Shown here in pieces: positions 55,001-62,192 of a stretch of DNA of 64,000 nt (its first letter is position 1; each line of letters starts with the position of its first letter). Source of the stretch: JASSUD01 sp031963405 (GTDB lineage Bacteria > Pseudomonadota > Gammaproteobacteria > Burkholderiales > Burkholderiaceae); assembly GCA_031963405.1 (NCBI GenBank), contig JASSUJ010000001.1, forward strand, positions 1,054,001 through 1,118,000. The letters run 5' to 3'. The notes under the pieces are model-generated. The model made no database searches and was not told the origin of the DNA. It saw only the letters and a list, made by a program, of their open reading frames with translations. Made by a program: the position numbers and the translations under genes.

Positions 55001-55587
55001 GCATCAGCAGCTATTTTTTCCAAAAAAGGAAAACAGGAAGTTAGGGTTTTCGTAAAAAGTAGTAGACAGATTATTTTAGCTAGCGCCTGAGGCCAAAAAG
55101 ATTGCTGGATTTGTTGGATTTTTTCTAGTTTGTCTAAACAAGTTATCCGTTCAAAGCCTGATATATCTCTTATATTTTGAAGATGCTCAGATAAAGCTTC
55201 ATAACGCTCATAGAAAAATTCAACTTTCGCTGCATAGGCCTGAGCATCAAAATTTTCCGTATCGGCAAGAAGACTATTTAACTCTTCTAAGGTCCCTTGA
55301 AGCTGCACCGCTTCCTGGTTCGCTGCTTCCCACTCTTTCAGATCTGGGGCCCCTTGGGCACGAGACGTTTCCAGTGCTGTATGAAGGTTTTTTATCGCTT
55401 CGGCTATACCATCTCGACTTTTCTGCGCAGGACTTTTCTTTTGACGCTGGGCGGCAGCCACTGACGCTAGCTTTGATGTGGCTTTACGCCCTTGTATATT
55501 TGAAGCACATTTTGAGTTTGGAATACTATGACTAGAATCAGTCGGCAATACATGTTGCGCTGGGATGGCTGAAACTGCTACTGGCAT
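49048..55587 (-). CDS. Giant coiled-coil membrane-anchored protein 1 (2179 aa)
   Basis: Not recognised as a named family. Residues 1-58 are Ser/Ala/Lys-rich and look disordered. A helical domain follows, with YEALSEHLQNIRD at about 129-141. One hydrophobic segment lies at about 165-190 and contains CLLLFTKTLTSCF (174-186). The remaining ~1970 residues are almost entirely coiled coil rich in Glu, Gln, Lys and Leu. Within it are at least three ~240-residue repeats; blocks such as ALNIARQAAQQQ and EGRAQALEAA recur, and the DNA at 53161 and 53884 is nearly identical with a 723-bp offset. It shares its N-terminal plan and upstream element with the 56782-61713 gene, so the two are paralogues. AAGG precedes the start. 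A host-directed, membrane-inserted tether is a plausible role but unproven. Confidence 0.8.
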   Translation of the reverse strand: MPVAVSAIPAQHVLPTDSSHSIPNSKCASNIQGRKATSKLASVAAAQRQKKSPAQKSRDGIAEAIKNLHTALETSRAQGAPDLKEWEAANQEAVQLQGTLEELNSLLADTENFDAQAYAAKVEFFYERYEALSEHLQNIRDISGFERITCLDKLEKIQQIQQSFWPQALAKIICLLLFTKTLTSCFPFLEKIAADARKAEQDLTQPPSEQNQTFWLLDETLDILSKDFENWTVIASLKKENEALRKNMREVEANLQPSRTSSLPVDPARFEEWVAELVAKGVSEHQRQADQKLSQQLEALRTNLHAVEQRLNTLGETEEVTPQQLEAITQELKACKGLIENEAGALAQTESLRKTYQELDRKMTQLGAQSSRVKAELNQRVSVQEKALQEAKEEGEKEGRHSKEKIAELQEELEKSREQQQVNAQLKQKEIDDIKQQLKLLSAKEIEREQELIVATKAGQQKVVTAERELKALEMLTADVSEKIKHLGAELTGQNAQLTQLKAQQRADAQRGQEEVDDLKAQLQRLAAEKAEQEQALNIARQAAQQQVATVEGRAQALEAANAEAIEQIGKLRAELERLEAEQQSFDQRAQQEVAKINLQLEQLAQEKIELAKEGSAVEAAVTAIKEELDTHKKDKAEAEKHINLLKTETKLLQGKLKQLSDKQASGTDTLENIELPNLNKRLQLLEHEKNDVVQKLKIAELGIAATGQKLEELEGVQAKVNEKIKQADHTREEQSGELGQLKAQQQADAQRGQKEVDDLKAQLQHLAAEKAEQEQALNIARQAAQQQAAAVEGRAQALEAASAEAIEQIGKHSTKLEQLAAEQQFFDQRVQDEVAKINLQLAQLEQEKIELTQESAALEQAARAIEAELEIHKKDQAEIEEQIGFVEQGAQLLEEELAGLSMQQDSLSHVLSEIETLDERLRLLEQEKAGVTLRLDDTAQRIAAAEEKLKEFEKDKVKKNPAIEALSEKIEEQSTAFWQLKAQQQADIQRMQESISVLNDHREFLLEKNAELEQKLITAMQTAQQQVAEVEQQTRALEQASTKAREQIELQNKKLEQLEAQKQVIDQRVEEQERIELAQKGTVIEIEQTVSTVKAEAEKRSQLLEEEIKLLREALKQLGEKQITVREEIEMLNLNERLKLLEQAKIKVEQELRVVEQSSTAAQKLKIGRLDNAIADGNSNLIRLEGQQQAYAQHMQGKREYINNQLALLEKAKSEAAQEQSITDAQKLKIGRLDITIAARKADLVSLEGQQQTYIQLMQEKREYINKQLELLELEKLSIAGSVDQQRVIAIEQGLRALEGFKAGANDQIERLSKQIEEQSTKLGQVEKRQQAATQRMQKEIDDIDAQPKPLVQEQTEREQALIAEVQVVKAEASEQIERLSKRIDEHSTTLEYLKAQLQTGVRDTQQESDGFNLLLRHPQEENSALEQGLSVVKRAGETKVDEKQAKRLEEQIKQLKAELDDVKIDHELFKDRNALTLFNGAYAQSDNEDGVQADSTSKGKAPKHDSAISLWSDSNIFARQGPFSPTLSSIEQEKFPSALLIPGLLSIERLLTVFQYDPEKSAELREQEELQMSLDAEVGMCSAVEESLLEAKQETEKAAKAINTQLQLLQAEEITEEEIQELKSKSNRLEETLNKLQLDTLNQQADSKSIQEEIDSINERLEQLEVAHKQSKEIFREAFHSRSNSNSEELDQLFKACQEDLQRLVELTEEEAQKPTVAATSLSSVPEQLVGHGAEDARVGKLIQKIEADEKEAQQIVKQIKEELKALQSDRVSTDTRIEFFGKEIDFFDEEIMFLRRNLVPLRAQQAVEDQIKNFSEELKQLKAYKVEQSEQIRSLVETCQDLSEKVSKAAIQPKVKAVLKDGLEESEEVLKNWGKGDSKKTLRSPESIRLIKGSSAADEMWTKEAPADETPLMGRIRHQRSMSSFYGGSVNPELEELSATVFGFMEELDKNRELINGQAAEFSEFSTRLETIENYLQALLESKVENPASHPQSDEQQVDEIKRQIIGIKKQVRELSESNKESAELQQQLSEKLHRFGASSDKTRERLKEINLSNDTRLAEVTATVIADQEKTKGALQRVSADLKNQSVEFQKNLDEFRRDETAVLDSHKQTIAKLLSIFEQRLNSYTESLQKQDGLIEHRLGSYEEDNKKLKALFSDFLKAIGWKVVDGQTLAAIS

Positions 55588-55631
55588 AATGACTACCTTA
55601 ACTTTTTAAATGTCTTAACAAATTAACAGCG

Positions 55632-55663
55632 TCCTGCACGCTATATATCAGGTAAAGACCTAA
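55632..55663 (-). promoter_or_regulatory. Palindrome plus extended -10 upstream of giant protein 1
   Basis: On the minus strand the sequence TTAGGT-CTTT-ACCTGA is followed by TATATAG, so ACCTGATATATAG includes an extended -10 (TGA-TATATA). The palindrome starts 61 bp upstream of the ATG. The second paralogue has the same arrangement at the same distance. It looks like an operator or activator site overlapping a promoter. Confidence 0.6.
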
Positions 55664-55858
55664 GATCTTGACTAATAATCATATTACTTATCATTGGCCA
55701 TAGGTCATTTAGCCGATATATATTCTATTTTTACAGATAAATGCCAGCCATTTCTAAGAATTCTCTTAAGAAATGTAGCCAATTGGCAATACACATAGTG
55801 AATATGACTAATCTATTTTTCTGGCCTCTATTGCGCCATATATGATTAATTAGATAGG

Positions 55859-55899
55859 CAAAAAACAGAAAACCCGGCGTACTCTAAGCAAGCCGGGTT
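55859..55899 (-). terminator. Rho-independent terminator
   Basis: On the minus strand AACCCGGC, a 13-nt loop and GCCGGGTT are followed by TTCTGTTTTTT. It would stop transcripts coming from the tRNA-Ser at 56233 before the giant protein 1 promoter. Confidence 0.8.
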
Positions 55900-56106
55900 A
55901 AATAAGACGTGTAATGAAAATTCTGACGTAAATATCTTTGTTAGGATAGCTTTTGAGTCACCCCTCTTCCTCAAAAAGCACTTTAGCTTTCGCAAACCGC
56001 GGCTTGCTTAAGACCTGCATACGGATACGTTTTTAAAGACAGCGCTTTTTATTGACTGTCGCTGTTGGCTAACTTACGTATGGGCTAAGAGATCCGTCTG
56101 ACCTTA

Positions 56107-56212
56107 TAGAGCATTTTTCCAATGAGCTGCAACTTTGCCATTCCCACTTACCGCATTAATGGATTTTCTGCGCGAAGGGCTTTTCATTGCAAATCATTAG
56201 AAAAATGCTCTA
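56107..56212. repeat. Palindromic repeat, family C
   Basis: The arms TAGAGCATTTTTCCAATGAG and AATCATTAGAAAAATGCTCTA pair, with inner GCAAC..TTTGC..AA / TTTCATTGC. The apex differs from other family C copies. It lies between the tRNA-Ser and the terminator at 55859. Confidence 0.7.
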
Positions 56213-56232
56213 GTCATTACGAGGTAATGAGC

Positions 56233-56322
56233 TGGCGGAGGTGGTAGGATTCGAACCCACGGTACAGTTGCCCGCACGGCTGATTTCAAGTCAGCTGCCT
56301 TCAACCACTCGGCCACACCTCC
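56233..56322 (-). tRNA. tRNA-Ser (anticodon UGA), second copy
   Basis: Same sequence as the 48624 gene: GGAGGTGTGGCCGAG start, CTTGAAA anticodon loop, encoded CCA. The shared upstream sequence (GCATCCCACCAAAATATTT on the plus strand) shows a duplication slightly larger than the tRNA itself. The interval 56323-56614 has no gene. Confidence 0.97.
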
Positions 56323-56614
56323 TAAGAACGCAGCATCCCACCAAAATATTTGCCAGCGTAGTTTCTTGCACTAGCAAAAGTGATAGCAGAATAAAGCTGC
56401 AGATATTGTTGGGTAAATCATTTACAGATTAGCTAAAAGGCCACATCTAAAGAGCAAAAGTAACTAAAAGCTTCTAAAACCACCTTTTAGCGATTTTAAG
56501 TAGTAGCCTAAAAATTACTTGCCTACGCTCTCTTAAATTTTCAGAAGCGATACAACACCACTCCAAAAATTTTATAAGGCACTTCCTTGCAAGGCATCGT
56601 AAACACGCCCTAAG

Positions 56615-56686
56615 TCCCCCTGACAGGAATCGAACCTGTATCTAGCGCTTAGGAGGCGCTTGTTCTATCCATTGAACTACAGGGAG
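56615..56686 (-). tRNA. tRNA-Arg (anticodon CCU)
   Basis: The minus strand reads CTCCCTG-TA-GTTCAATGGATAGAAC, anticodon stem-loop GCGCCTCCTAAGCGC (anticodon CCT), T-arm ACAGGTTCGATTCCTGT and acceptor CAGGGGG-A. No CCA is encoded. It lies 96 bp downstream of the stop of giant protein 2 on the same strand. Confidence 0.95.
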
Positions 56687-56781
56687 AGAGGTTTTTTCCG
56701 AAAGTGCAAAGTATAGCAAAGCATCAATGGCTAAATGAAAAGCTTGACTGCTTATGCAGCCAAGCTGCAACGCTTTGATGT

Positions 56782-59700
56782 CTAAACTCGATTGCTGGAG
56801 CGAAATGGTCGCACTCGTCTAAAAGAAGGCGAATCACCTATACCAGAACCTTCAACCACCTGCTGACTAGCAGCAAGCGTCTCTAACTCTCTCCAAACGC
56901 TAGACACTCTACTATGTAGCGGATCTACGGTATCACGGAGTTCTTGGGAATCTATTTTACTAGTCTGTAAATGGTCAATATTATCCTGCATAGCATTAAT
57001 ATCTTCTCTTATGCCGTGCTGAAAGCGCATTTGCGATTCATTTATCCCTTGTTTCGTTGTAGAGATCAACTCATCATGGCTTGCGAATTTTTCCTCGTGC
57101 GCCGCAAGCCTACCGTTTAAGTTTGCAGATATTCTTTGTACGAGCTGCTTGAGCTCCTGATCTTTTTTCTCTAGCTCGCTTAAACTTTCTACTAATACAC
57201 TTTCTATTCCTTCGACCCTTTCTTCAAATTTAGTAGCTAAGTCGTGGTCGCCTTTTTGAGATTCTTCACGGAATTTCTGCAACTCTGAAGCTGCATTTAC
57301 TTTCAGGCCCTCAAAAATCTCCTGCACAATTTGCCCGTTTTGCTGCCACTCTTTTATATTCTTTTCTATCTCAACTATTTGTTGAGTTAAAAGAGGAGCT
57401 TGCACCTGCTCTCGCGTAAAAAACTCGATTTGCCCTTGAGATAATTTATGTGCAACTTCTATATCCTGAATTCTCCCAACTAGCTCCTTGGTAGACTCTA
57501 TGAATGTTGCAATACACTCTTGTTGCTTCGATTCAAAAATTAGCGGGAGATGCGTCATCAACACATCCCACTTCTCATCTAAGAATTTGGCATAGGTACC
57601 TTCGAGCTGCGTGAATCCCTCTCTTAGCTCTGTTATAGCAGCTGAAGAATAGTGACTCCAATCATCTAACCTACTATTAAGCAAGCTTAAGAGTGTACTT
57701 TTTAAGTGAGCCTGGCTCTGTTCAAGGTCTTCATGAGTGACTGCACTCCATTTCACCGTATCTATCTGTTTCTGTAAGGATGTCTCTACGTTTTTAACCG
57801 CCCTTTCCAGCTTAATTTTTTCTTTTATTAGTTTCTTGTCTTGCGCCGTAAACTGCTCTTGAGTAGCTTCCAACGCCTGTTGATGCTGCTCAACTGTACC
57901 GCGTACCTTTGCCAACTGCTTCCGAGTCTCGACATGCGCCAAGCCTTGTCCACCCTCTACTTTACTAAGCTCCGCCAACAAATCTTCTCGTGTTGTCTGC
58001 AGGCGCTTTGAGAAATCACCACAGAGAGCATGAATCGCTGTCCGATACTTTTGCTTATTGTCTTGCAAAGCCAAAGTTATGTTTTCGTCAAGGTTCTTAA
58101 TATTTTCGTGCTGATTATCTAGATTTTGTTTTAAATCCCTAAGTTCTTCTGATATCTGCTCGATATGCCCAGCCATAAGTGACTTAGCCTCGATAAATAA
58201 CTCGTCCTTGAGGCGCAAAATATCGTCATCAAACTTTTCTTGAAGAGGTGTGATTGACGCAGCGATTGAATTATTTATCTCATTTGCATTCAGTGTATTG
58301 CCCTGTGCGATTGACGCAGCAATTAAATTATTTATCTCATTTGCATTCGGTGTATTGCCCTGTGCAGTCTCTTGTACCTGCGTCGCTATCTGAGGCACGA
58401 TTTGAGAAAGCCCATTCAACAAAGGATTCCAATTTCTTTCTAAGAAATTTTCATGCGCATTCTCTACGATACGCAATCCTTCCCAAAGTGGATTGGCAGC
58501 TTCTGTCGTTAAATATTGCAGCTCTTCCCTAATTCTCTTGATAAGTAATTCTTTATCTTTTTCGAACTCTCTTCTACCCAACTTAACTTCATCTAGCTCT
58601 TGTAGTTCAGTCTCTAATTTATCAAGGGACGAACGGGCTGATTTACTAAGTTGTTCAATTCTTGTGTCTAATTCTTTGTAGTATGTCTGCTGCTGTTCTA
58701 GCGAGAACTGTACTGTAGCTTCGGCACTCGAAACTCTTTCCTCTACTTCTGCATATTTCTTTTCGAGTCGCGCTTGTATTATTTGGGCGTTTTCTTGATG
58801 TTTTTGCTCAAACTTATAATGCTCTTGCCACAATTGAGGCAGAATTTTTTCAAGGCGCCTTGCCAGCCCTGCTTGTTCTAGCCGCAACTCTTTATTCTCG
58901 CGAGCCTGATCGTTAATTGCCTTGATCATCACTTGCCCGAGATCCTTGAGCTCTTGCTTCTGATTTTCTTGCTCTGCCCCTGAGGCTTTCTCTCTTTCGA
59001 AGAGCTGGTTCTGATCTTCAGCCAGCCTAGTCAACATCTCTTCCTGCTCCACTTGGAGCCTTCCCTGCTGCCGTGTTTGCTGGCCCAGATTTGTAATCTC
59101 TCTCCCTTGAGAATTAACTGCGTGCCCCTGATTTTCTAGCTTTGCTTCTAAAGCACTCAGTTTTGTAAATAAATGATTTTGCTCTAAAGCTGAGATATCT
59201 AACCTCTCTCCATGCTGTGCTTGTTCTTGCCTCAGCTTTTCAAAATTTTGCTCTAGCGCTTCTTTCTCATCTTCTAAGACTCTTACTTTTTCCGCCCACT
59301 GATGCAGTTTGCGAATGACGTTAAGCATGCTAGCTTGGAATAACTGTAAATCTACAAAGTTACGGGGAAGAGATACACCTTCTTGTAACAAACTATCAGC
59401 AGAAATTACATTATCAACAACAGCGGAATGACACGCTTTTTCTAGCGTCTCTAATTTGCTTTTTAAATTAGAGATCGCATCTTTCAGCGCTTTCCGTTTT
59501 TCCAATGACATCCGAGTTAGCTCAGGCGGTGGTGATGCGTTAGGTACACTGCCATATGCACTGTCATATGCTTCGGATGCAGAGTCACTTAGTTGATCAA
59601 CCTTTACCGCTGAATGTCTTTGCTTCTCGAGATCCCTAAGAGCGTTAAGCGCATCAGTATTTAATTCTGATATAAAGCGCAGGCGATTTTTAGACTCTGC

Positions 59701-61713
59701 ATTGTCATCGTTCTCTGCCGCATCAAATGAAATAAGCGTGGGTTTTAACCATTGCGCGAAATTTTCAGTCCTAATGCCCAATTCTTCGATCTGCTCGTCA
59801 ATTTCTTTTGAAGTTGGAACTGAACTGTTTGAGCTAACGAAGCTGCCTTTCTTGGCCAGCAAAGGCTTATCTTCTTCATATTTTGTTCTAAACCCTGGCT
59901 CAGAATCAAAGCGTCTGACAGCACGGCGCTGCTTGTTCATTTTAGTAGCCGGCACTGACACAGGCTCACTTGCCTGCGGAGAGGCCACTATTTTTCCAGC
60001 AGAGCTAAGTGGAGCAGGCGTAGTGTCAACCCGTGTTAAAACAGGGGCAGGGACAGAAGATGGACGCAGCGGACTTACTGCCTGCGGAGGGCTCACTCTT
60101 TTCTCAGTAGAGCTAAGTGGAGCAGGTGTAGCGTCAACCCGTGTTAAAACAGGGGCGGGGACAGAAGATGGCCGCAGCAGACTTACTGCCTGCGGAGGGC
60201 TCACTCTTTTCTCAGTAGAGCTAAGTGGAGCAGGTGTAGCGTCAACCCGTGTTAAAACAGGGGCGGGGACAGAAGATGGCCGCAGCAGACTTACTGCCTG
60301 CGGAGAGCCCACTATTTTCTCAGCAGAGCTAAGTGGGGCAGGCGCAGCGTCAGCCCGTGTTAAAACAGGGGCGGGGACAACCTCGGAAGATGGCCGCAGC
60401 GGACTTACTGCTTGCGGAGAACTCACTATTTTCTCAGCAGAGCTAAGTTGAATAGGCGTAGCGTCAGCCTGTGTTAAAACAGGGGCAGGGACAACAACAG
60501 AGGATGACCGCAACGGACTTATTGCCTGCGGAGAATCCACTAACTCTTCAGCAAAGCTAAGTTGAGTAGGCGTAGCGCCAGTCTGTGTTAAAACACGCAG
60601 AGGGACAACAACAGAGGATGGCCGCAGCGGACTTACTGCCTGCGGAGAATCCACTAATTCTTCAGCAGAGCTAAGTTGAGTAGACGTAGCGGCAGCCTGT
60701 GTTAAAACAGGGGCAGAGGCGGCAACAACAGAGGATGGCCGCAGCAAACCTACTGCTTGCTGAGGGTTCACTAATTCTTCAGCGGAGCTAAGCTGAGCAG
60801 GCGTAGAGGCAGGGGCGGAGGATGGCACCCGCAGACTTACTGCCTCCGGCTCAGAGTTCGTCGAACCTACCTGCAAAGCTGCCAGCTGGGCACGCAGCTC
60901 ATCCATTTCAAGCCGCAGAAACTCTATAGGCTTACCTTTATGTAGGTCATCAAACTCAAAGGATATCGCGGCACCAAATTTATCCACCTTCCTCCAAATA
61001 GAAGCTGCTTCGTCTATTTGGCAGGTCTCACTTGCTCTTTGCAAATGGCCAGGAGGGGATAAAGATTTTTTTTGAGCTTTACTATTGGGAGCCAGCAACT
61101 CAAATAACTTAAAACAAGAAGGTATATTTTTCGTAAAAAATAACAAGCAAAACAGTGCGAGTAATATTTGTAGTAATAAAGAGTGCTGATTTTCTATATT
61201 TTCTTGGCCCTGCTTGCTCTCTGTACCACTTGGCTTAACACAAGCGCGTAGACCATCTCTTATTTCTTGTAGCTTGCTAGATAAATCTTGGTATTGAGCC
61301 TCAAAACGTTTTTTGGCTCTTTCAGACTCTTGCAAGTTAGTCGATTTTTCGAGTTTTTGAAAAGATTTTCCTAAGCCATTTAATATGCCTTGTACCTCGC
61401 TGCGTAACTCTCCCATTTTTTTTTGAAATTCTGGCGGCACTTCGATCGACGCGGCAGACTCAAGCAAAATTCTCATATCAGCGAAGCGTTCAACTCTCGG
61501 TATTTGGCGCTCGCTTCTTTTATGCGCTTCTTTCCCAGTCTTTAATGGTGAAGTTAGAAACGCATTAGATTCCTGAGATTGCCCTGCCTGATGAGTCATG
61601 CCTGAAGCTCTTCTCTCAGCAGAGGAGAGGTGGCTACGACGCCTTGTCGTGGCAGATGTGTGCGAATCAGAGGACGACGAGGAAGAAGGAGGGATAGAAT
61701 TGATTCCTGGCAT
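56782..61713 (-). CDS. Giant coiled-coil membrane-anchored protein 2 (1643 aa)
   Basis: Not recognised. Residues 1-60 are Ser/Thr/Arg-rich (PPSSSSSSDSHTSATTRRR), typical of secretion signals without cleavage. A helical part includes YQDLSSKLQEIRD (141-153), matching paralogue 1, and the hydrophobic segment at about 178-207 carries CLLFFTKNIPSCF (189-201). Residues about 310-582 are a Pro/Ser/Val-rich domain of seven to eight tandem repeats. The rest (about 680-1600) is coiled coil, with a short internal duplication of about 18 residues (NANEINNxIAASI) near 58260-58370. GAGGTAAC precedes the ATG. It shares family traits and an upstream palindrome with the 49048-55587 gene. No enzyme motif is visible. 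Confidence 0.8.
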   Translation of the reverse strand: MPGINSIPPSSSSSSDSHTSATTRRRSHLSSAERRASGMTHQAGQSQESNAFLTSPLKTGKEAHKRSERQIPRVERFADMRILLESAASIEVPPEFQKKMGELRSEVQGILNGLGKSFQKLEKSTNLQESERAKKRFEAQYQDLSSKLQEIRDGLRACVKPSGTESKQGQENIENQHSLLLQILLALFCLLFFTKNIPSCFKLFELLAPNSKAQKKSLSPPGHLQRASETCQIDEAASIWRKVDKFGAAISFEFDDLHKGKPIEFLRLEMDELRAQLAALQVGSTNSEPEAVSLRVPSSAPASTPAQLSSAEELVNPQQAVGLLRPSSVVAASAPVLTQAAATSTQLSSAEELVDSPQAVSPLRPSSVVVPLRVLTQTGATPTQLSFAEELVDSPQAISPLRSSSVVVPAPVLTQADATPIQLSSAEKIVSSPQAVSPLRPSSEVVPAPVLTRADAAPAPLSSAEKIVGSPQAVSLLRPSSVPAPVLTRVDATPAPLSSTEKRVSPPQAVSLLRPSSVPAPVLTRVDATPAPLSSTEKRVSPPQAVSPLRPSSVPAPVLTRVDTTPAPLSSAGKIVASPQASEPVSVPATKMNKQRRAVRRFDSEPGFRTKYEEDKPLLAKKGSFVSSNSSVPTSKEIDEQIEELGIRTENFAQWLKPTLISFDAAENDDNAESKNRLRFISELNTDALNALRDLEKQRHSAVKVDQLSDSASEAYDSAYGSVPNASPPPELTRMSLEKRKALKDAISNLKSKLETLEKACHSAVVDNVISADSLLQEGVSLPRNFVDLQLFQASMLNVIRKLHQWAEKVRVLEDEKEALEQNFEKLRQEQAQHGERLDISALEQNHLFTKLSALEAKLENQGHAVNSQGREITNLGQQTRQQGRLQVEQEEMLTRLAEDQNQLFEREKASGAEQENQKQELKDLGQVMIKAINDQARENKELRLEQAGLARRLEKILPQLWQEHYKFEQKHQENAQIIQARLEKKYAEVEERVSSAEATVQFSLEQQQTYYKELDTRIEQLSKSARSSLDKLETELQELDEVKLGRREFEKDKELLIKRIREELQYLTTEAANPLWEGLRIVENAHENFLERNWNPLLNGLSQIVPQIATQVQETAQGNTPNANEINNLIAASIAQGNTLNANEINNSIAASITPLQEKFDDDILRLKDELFIEAKSLMAGHIEQISEELRDLKQNLDNQHENIKNLDENITLALQDNKQKYRTAIHALCGDFSKRLQTTREDLLAELSKVEGGQGLAHVETRKQLAKVRGTVEQHQQALEATQEQFTAQDKKLIKEKIKLERAVKNVETSLQKQIDTVKWSAVTHEDLEQSQAHLKSTLLSLLNSRLDDWSHYSSAAITELREGFTQLEGTYAKFLDEKWDVLMTHLPLIFESKQQECIATFIESTKELVGRIQDIEVAHKLSQGQIEFFTREQVQAPLLTQQIVEIEKNIKEWQQNGQIVQEIFEGLKVNAASELQKFREESQKGDHDLATKFEERVEGIESVLVESLSELEKKDQELKQLVQRISANLNGRLAAHEEKFASHDELISTTKQGINESQMRFQHGIREDINAMQDNIDHLQTSKIDSQELRDTVDPLHSRVSSVWRELETLAASQQVVEGSGIGDSPSFRRVRPFRSSNRV
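59960..60830 (-). repeat. Tandem 108-117 bp repeats inside giant protein 2
   Basis: Seven to eight units encode about 36-39 residues each, pattern SSAEKxVxSPQAVSLLRPSS then VPAPVLTRVDATPAPL. Neighbouring units around 60060-60320 are nearly identical in DNA, so the array has expanded recently and its length probably varies between strains. Confidence 0.85.
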
Positions 61714-61757
61714 ACCAGTTACCTCGTAAACATTAATTTCTTACTAAAGTAACAGTG

Positions 61758-61789
61758 CCACCTCATCTACATATCAGGTAAACACCTGA
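61758..61789 (-). promoter_or_regulatory. Palindrome plus extended -10 upstream of giant protein 2
   Basis: TCAGGT-GTTT-ACCTGA (perfect 6-bp arms, 61789-61774) is followed on the minus strand by TATGTAG, giving an extended -10 TGA-TATGTA. It starts 61 bp upstream of the ATG at 61713, exactly as in paralogue 1. Downstream similarity continues weakly (G-AGG-x-GC-CTGTTA). Confidence 0.65.
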
Positions 61790-62047
61790 TATAACTACTT
61801 GTATATCAGCATAATTCTGAACTGGGTTTAGGAGTTTGGCGCAAGGGAGGCTTGCTGGCTGGACTTGGTAGATTTTTTTATGAGAATTCAGACCCTCATA
61901 TTAAATAGCATTTTTCGGGCCAGCTCACGCTGAGAAGTGAGGCGCTTGTACAACGTATTGTTATATTAGGCCAGATAGCTGCAGTTCGATCAAAATCTTT
62001 ATATCTTTACCTGAGCAGATTTTTTAAAATGGCTCATCAGGAATATA

Positions 62048-62147
62048 GAAAAGCGCTACATAAACTGATGCAAGAAATATCGACGCAAGCAATACACTTA
62101 CGCGGCAAAGCGGCATGGCTCCGCACCAGTTTATACAGCGCTTCTAG
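62048..62147. repeat. Palindromic intergenic repeat
   Basis: The arms GAAAAGCGCTACATAAACTG and CAGTTTATACAGCGCTTCT pair. The inside contains GACGCAAGCAATACACTTACG and GCGGCAAAGCGGC. It lies just upstream of rodA; the rest of 61790-62192 has no gene. Confidence 0.7.
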
Positions 62148-62192
62148 GTATCAATATTTATAGGTCATAACCCCTCTTAAAGGAGCGCCATC

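Noticed and set aside
59702..60451. Long open frame (249 codons) on the plus strand
   Set aside because: It is antisense to the repeat domain of giant protein 2 and exists because the repeat unit is free of stops in that frame.
59960..60830. Regular ~108-bp repeats that could look like a CRISPR or other array
   Set aside because: Units are contiguous, in frame, and encode a repeated protein segment; there are no unique spacers and no cas genes.
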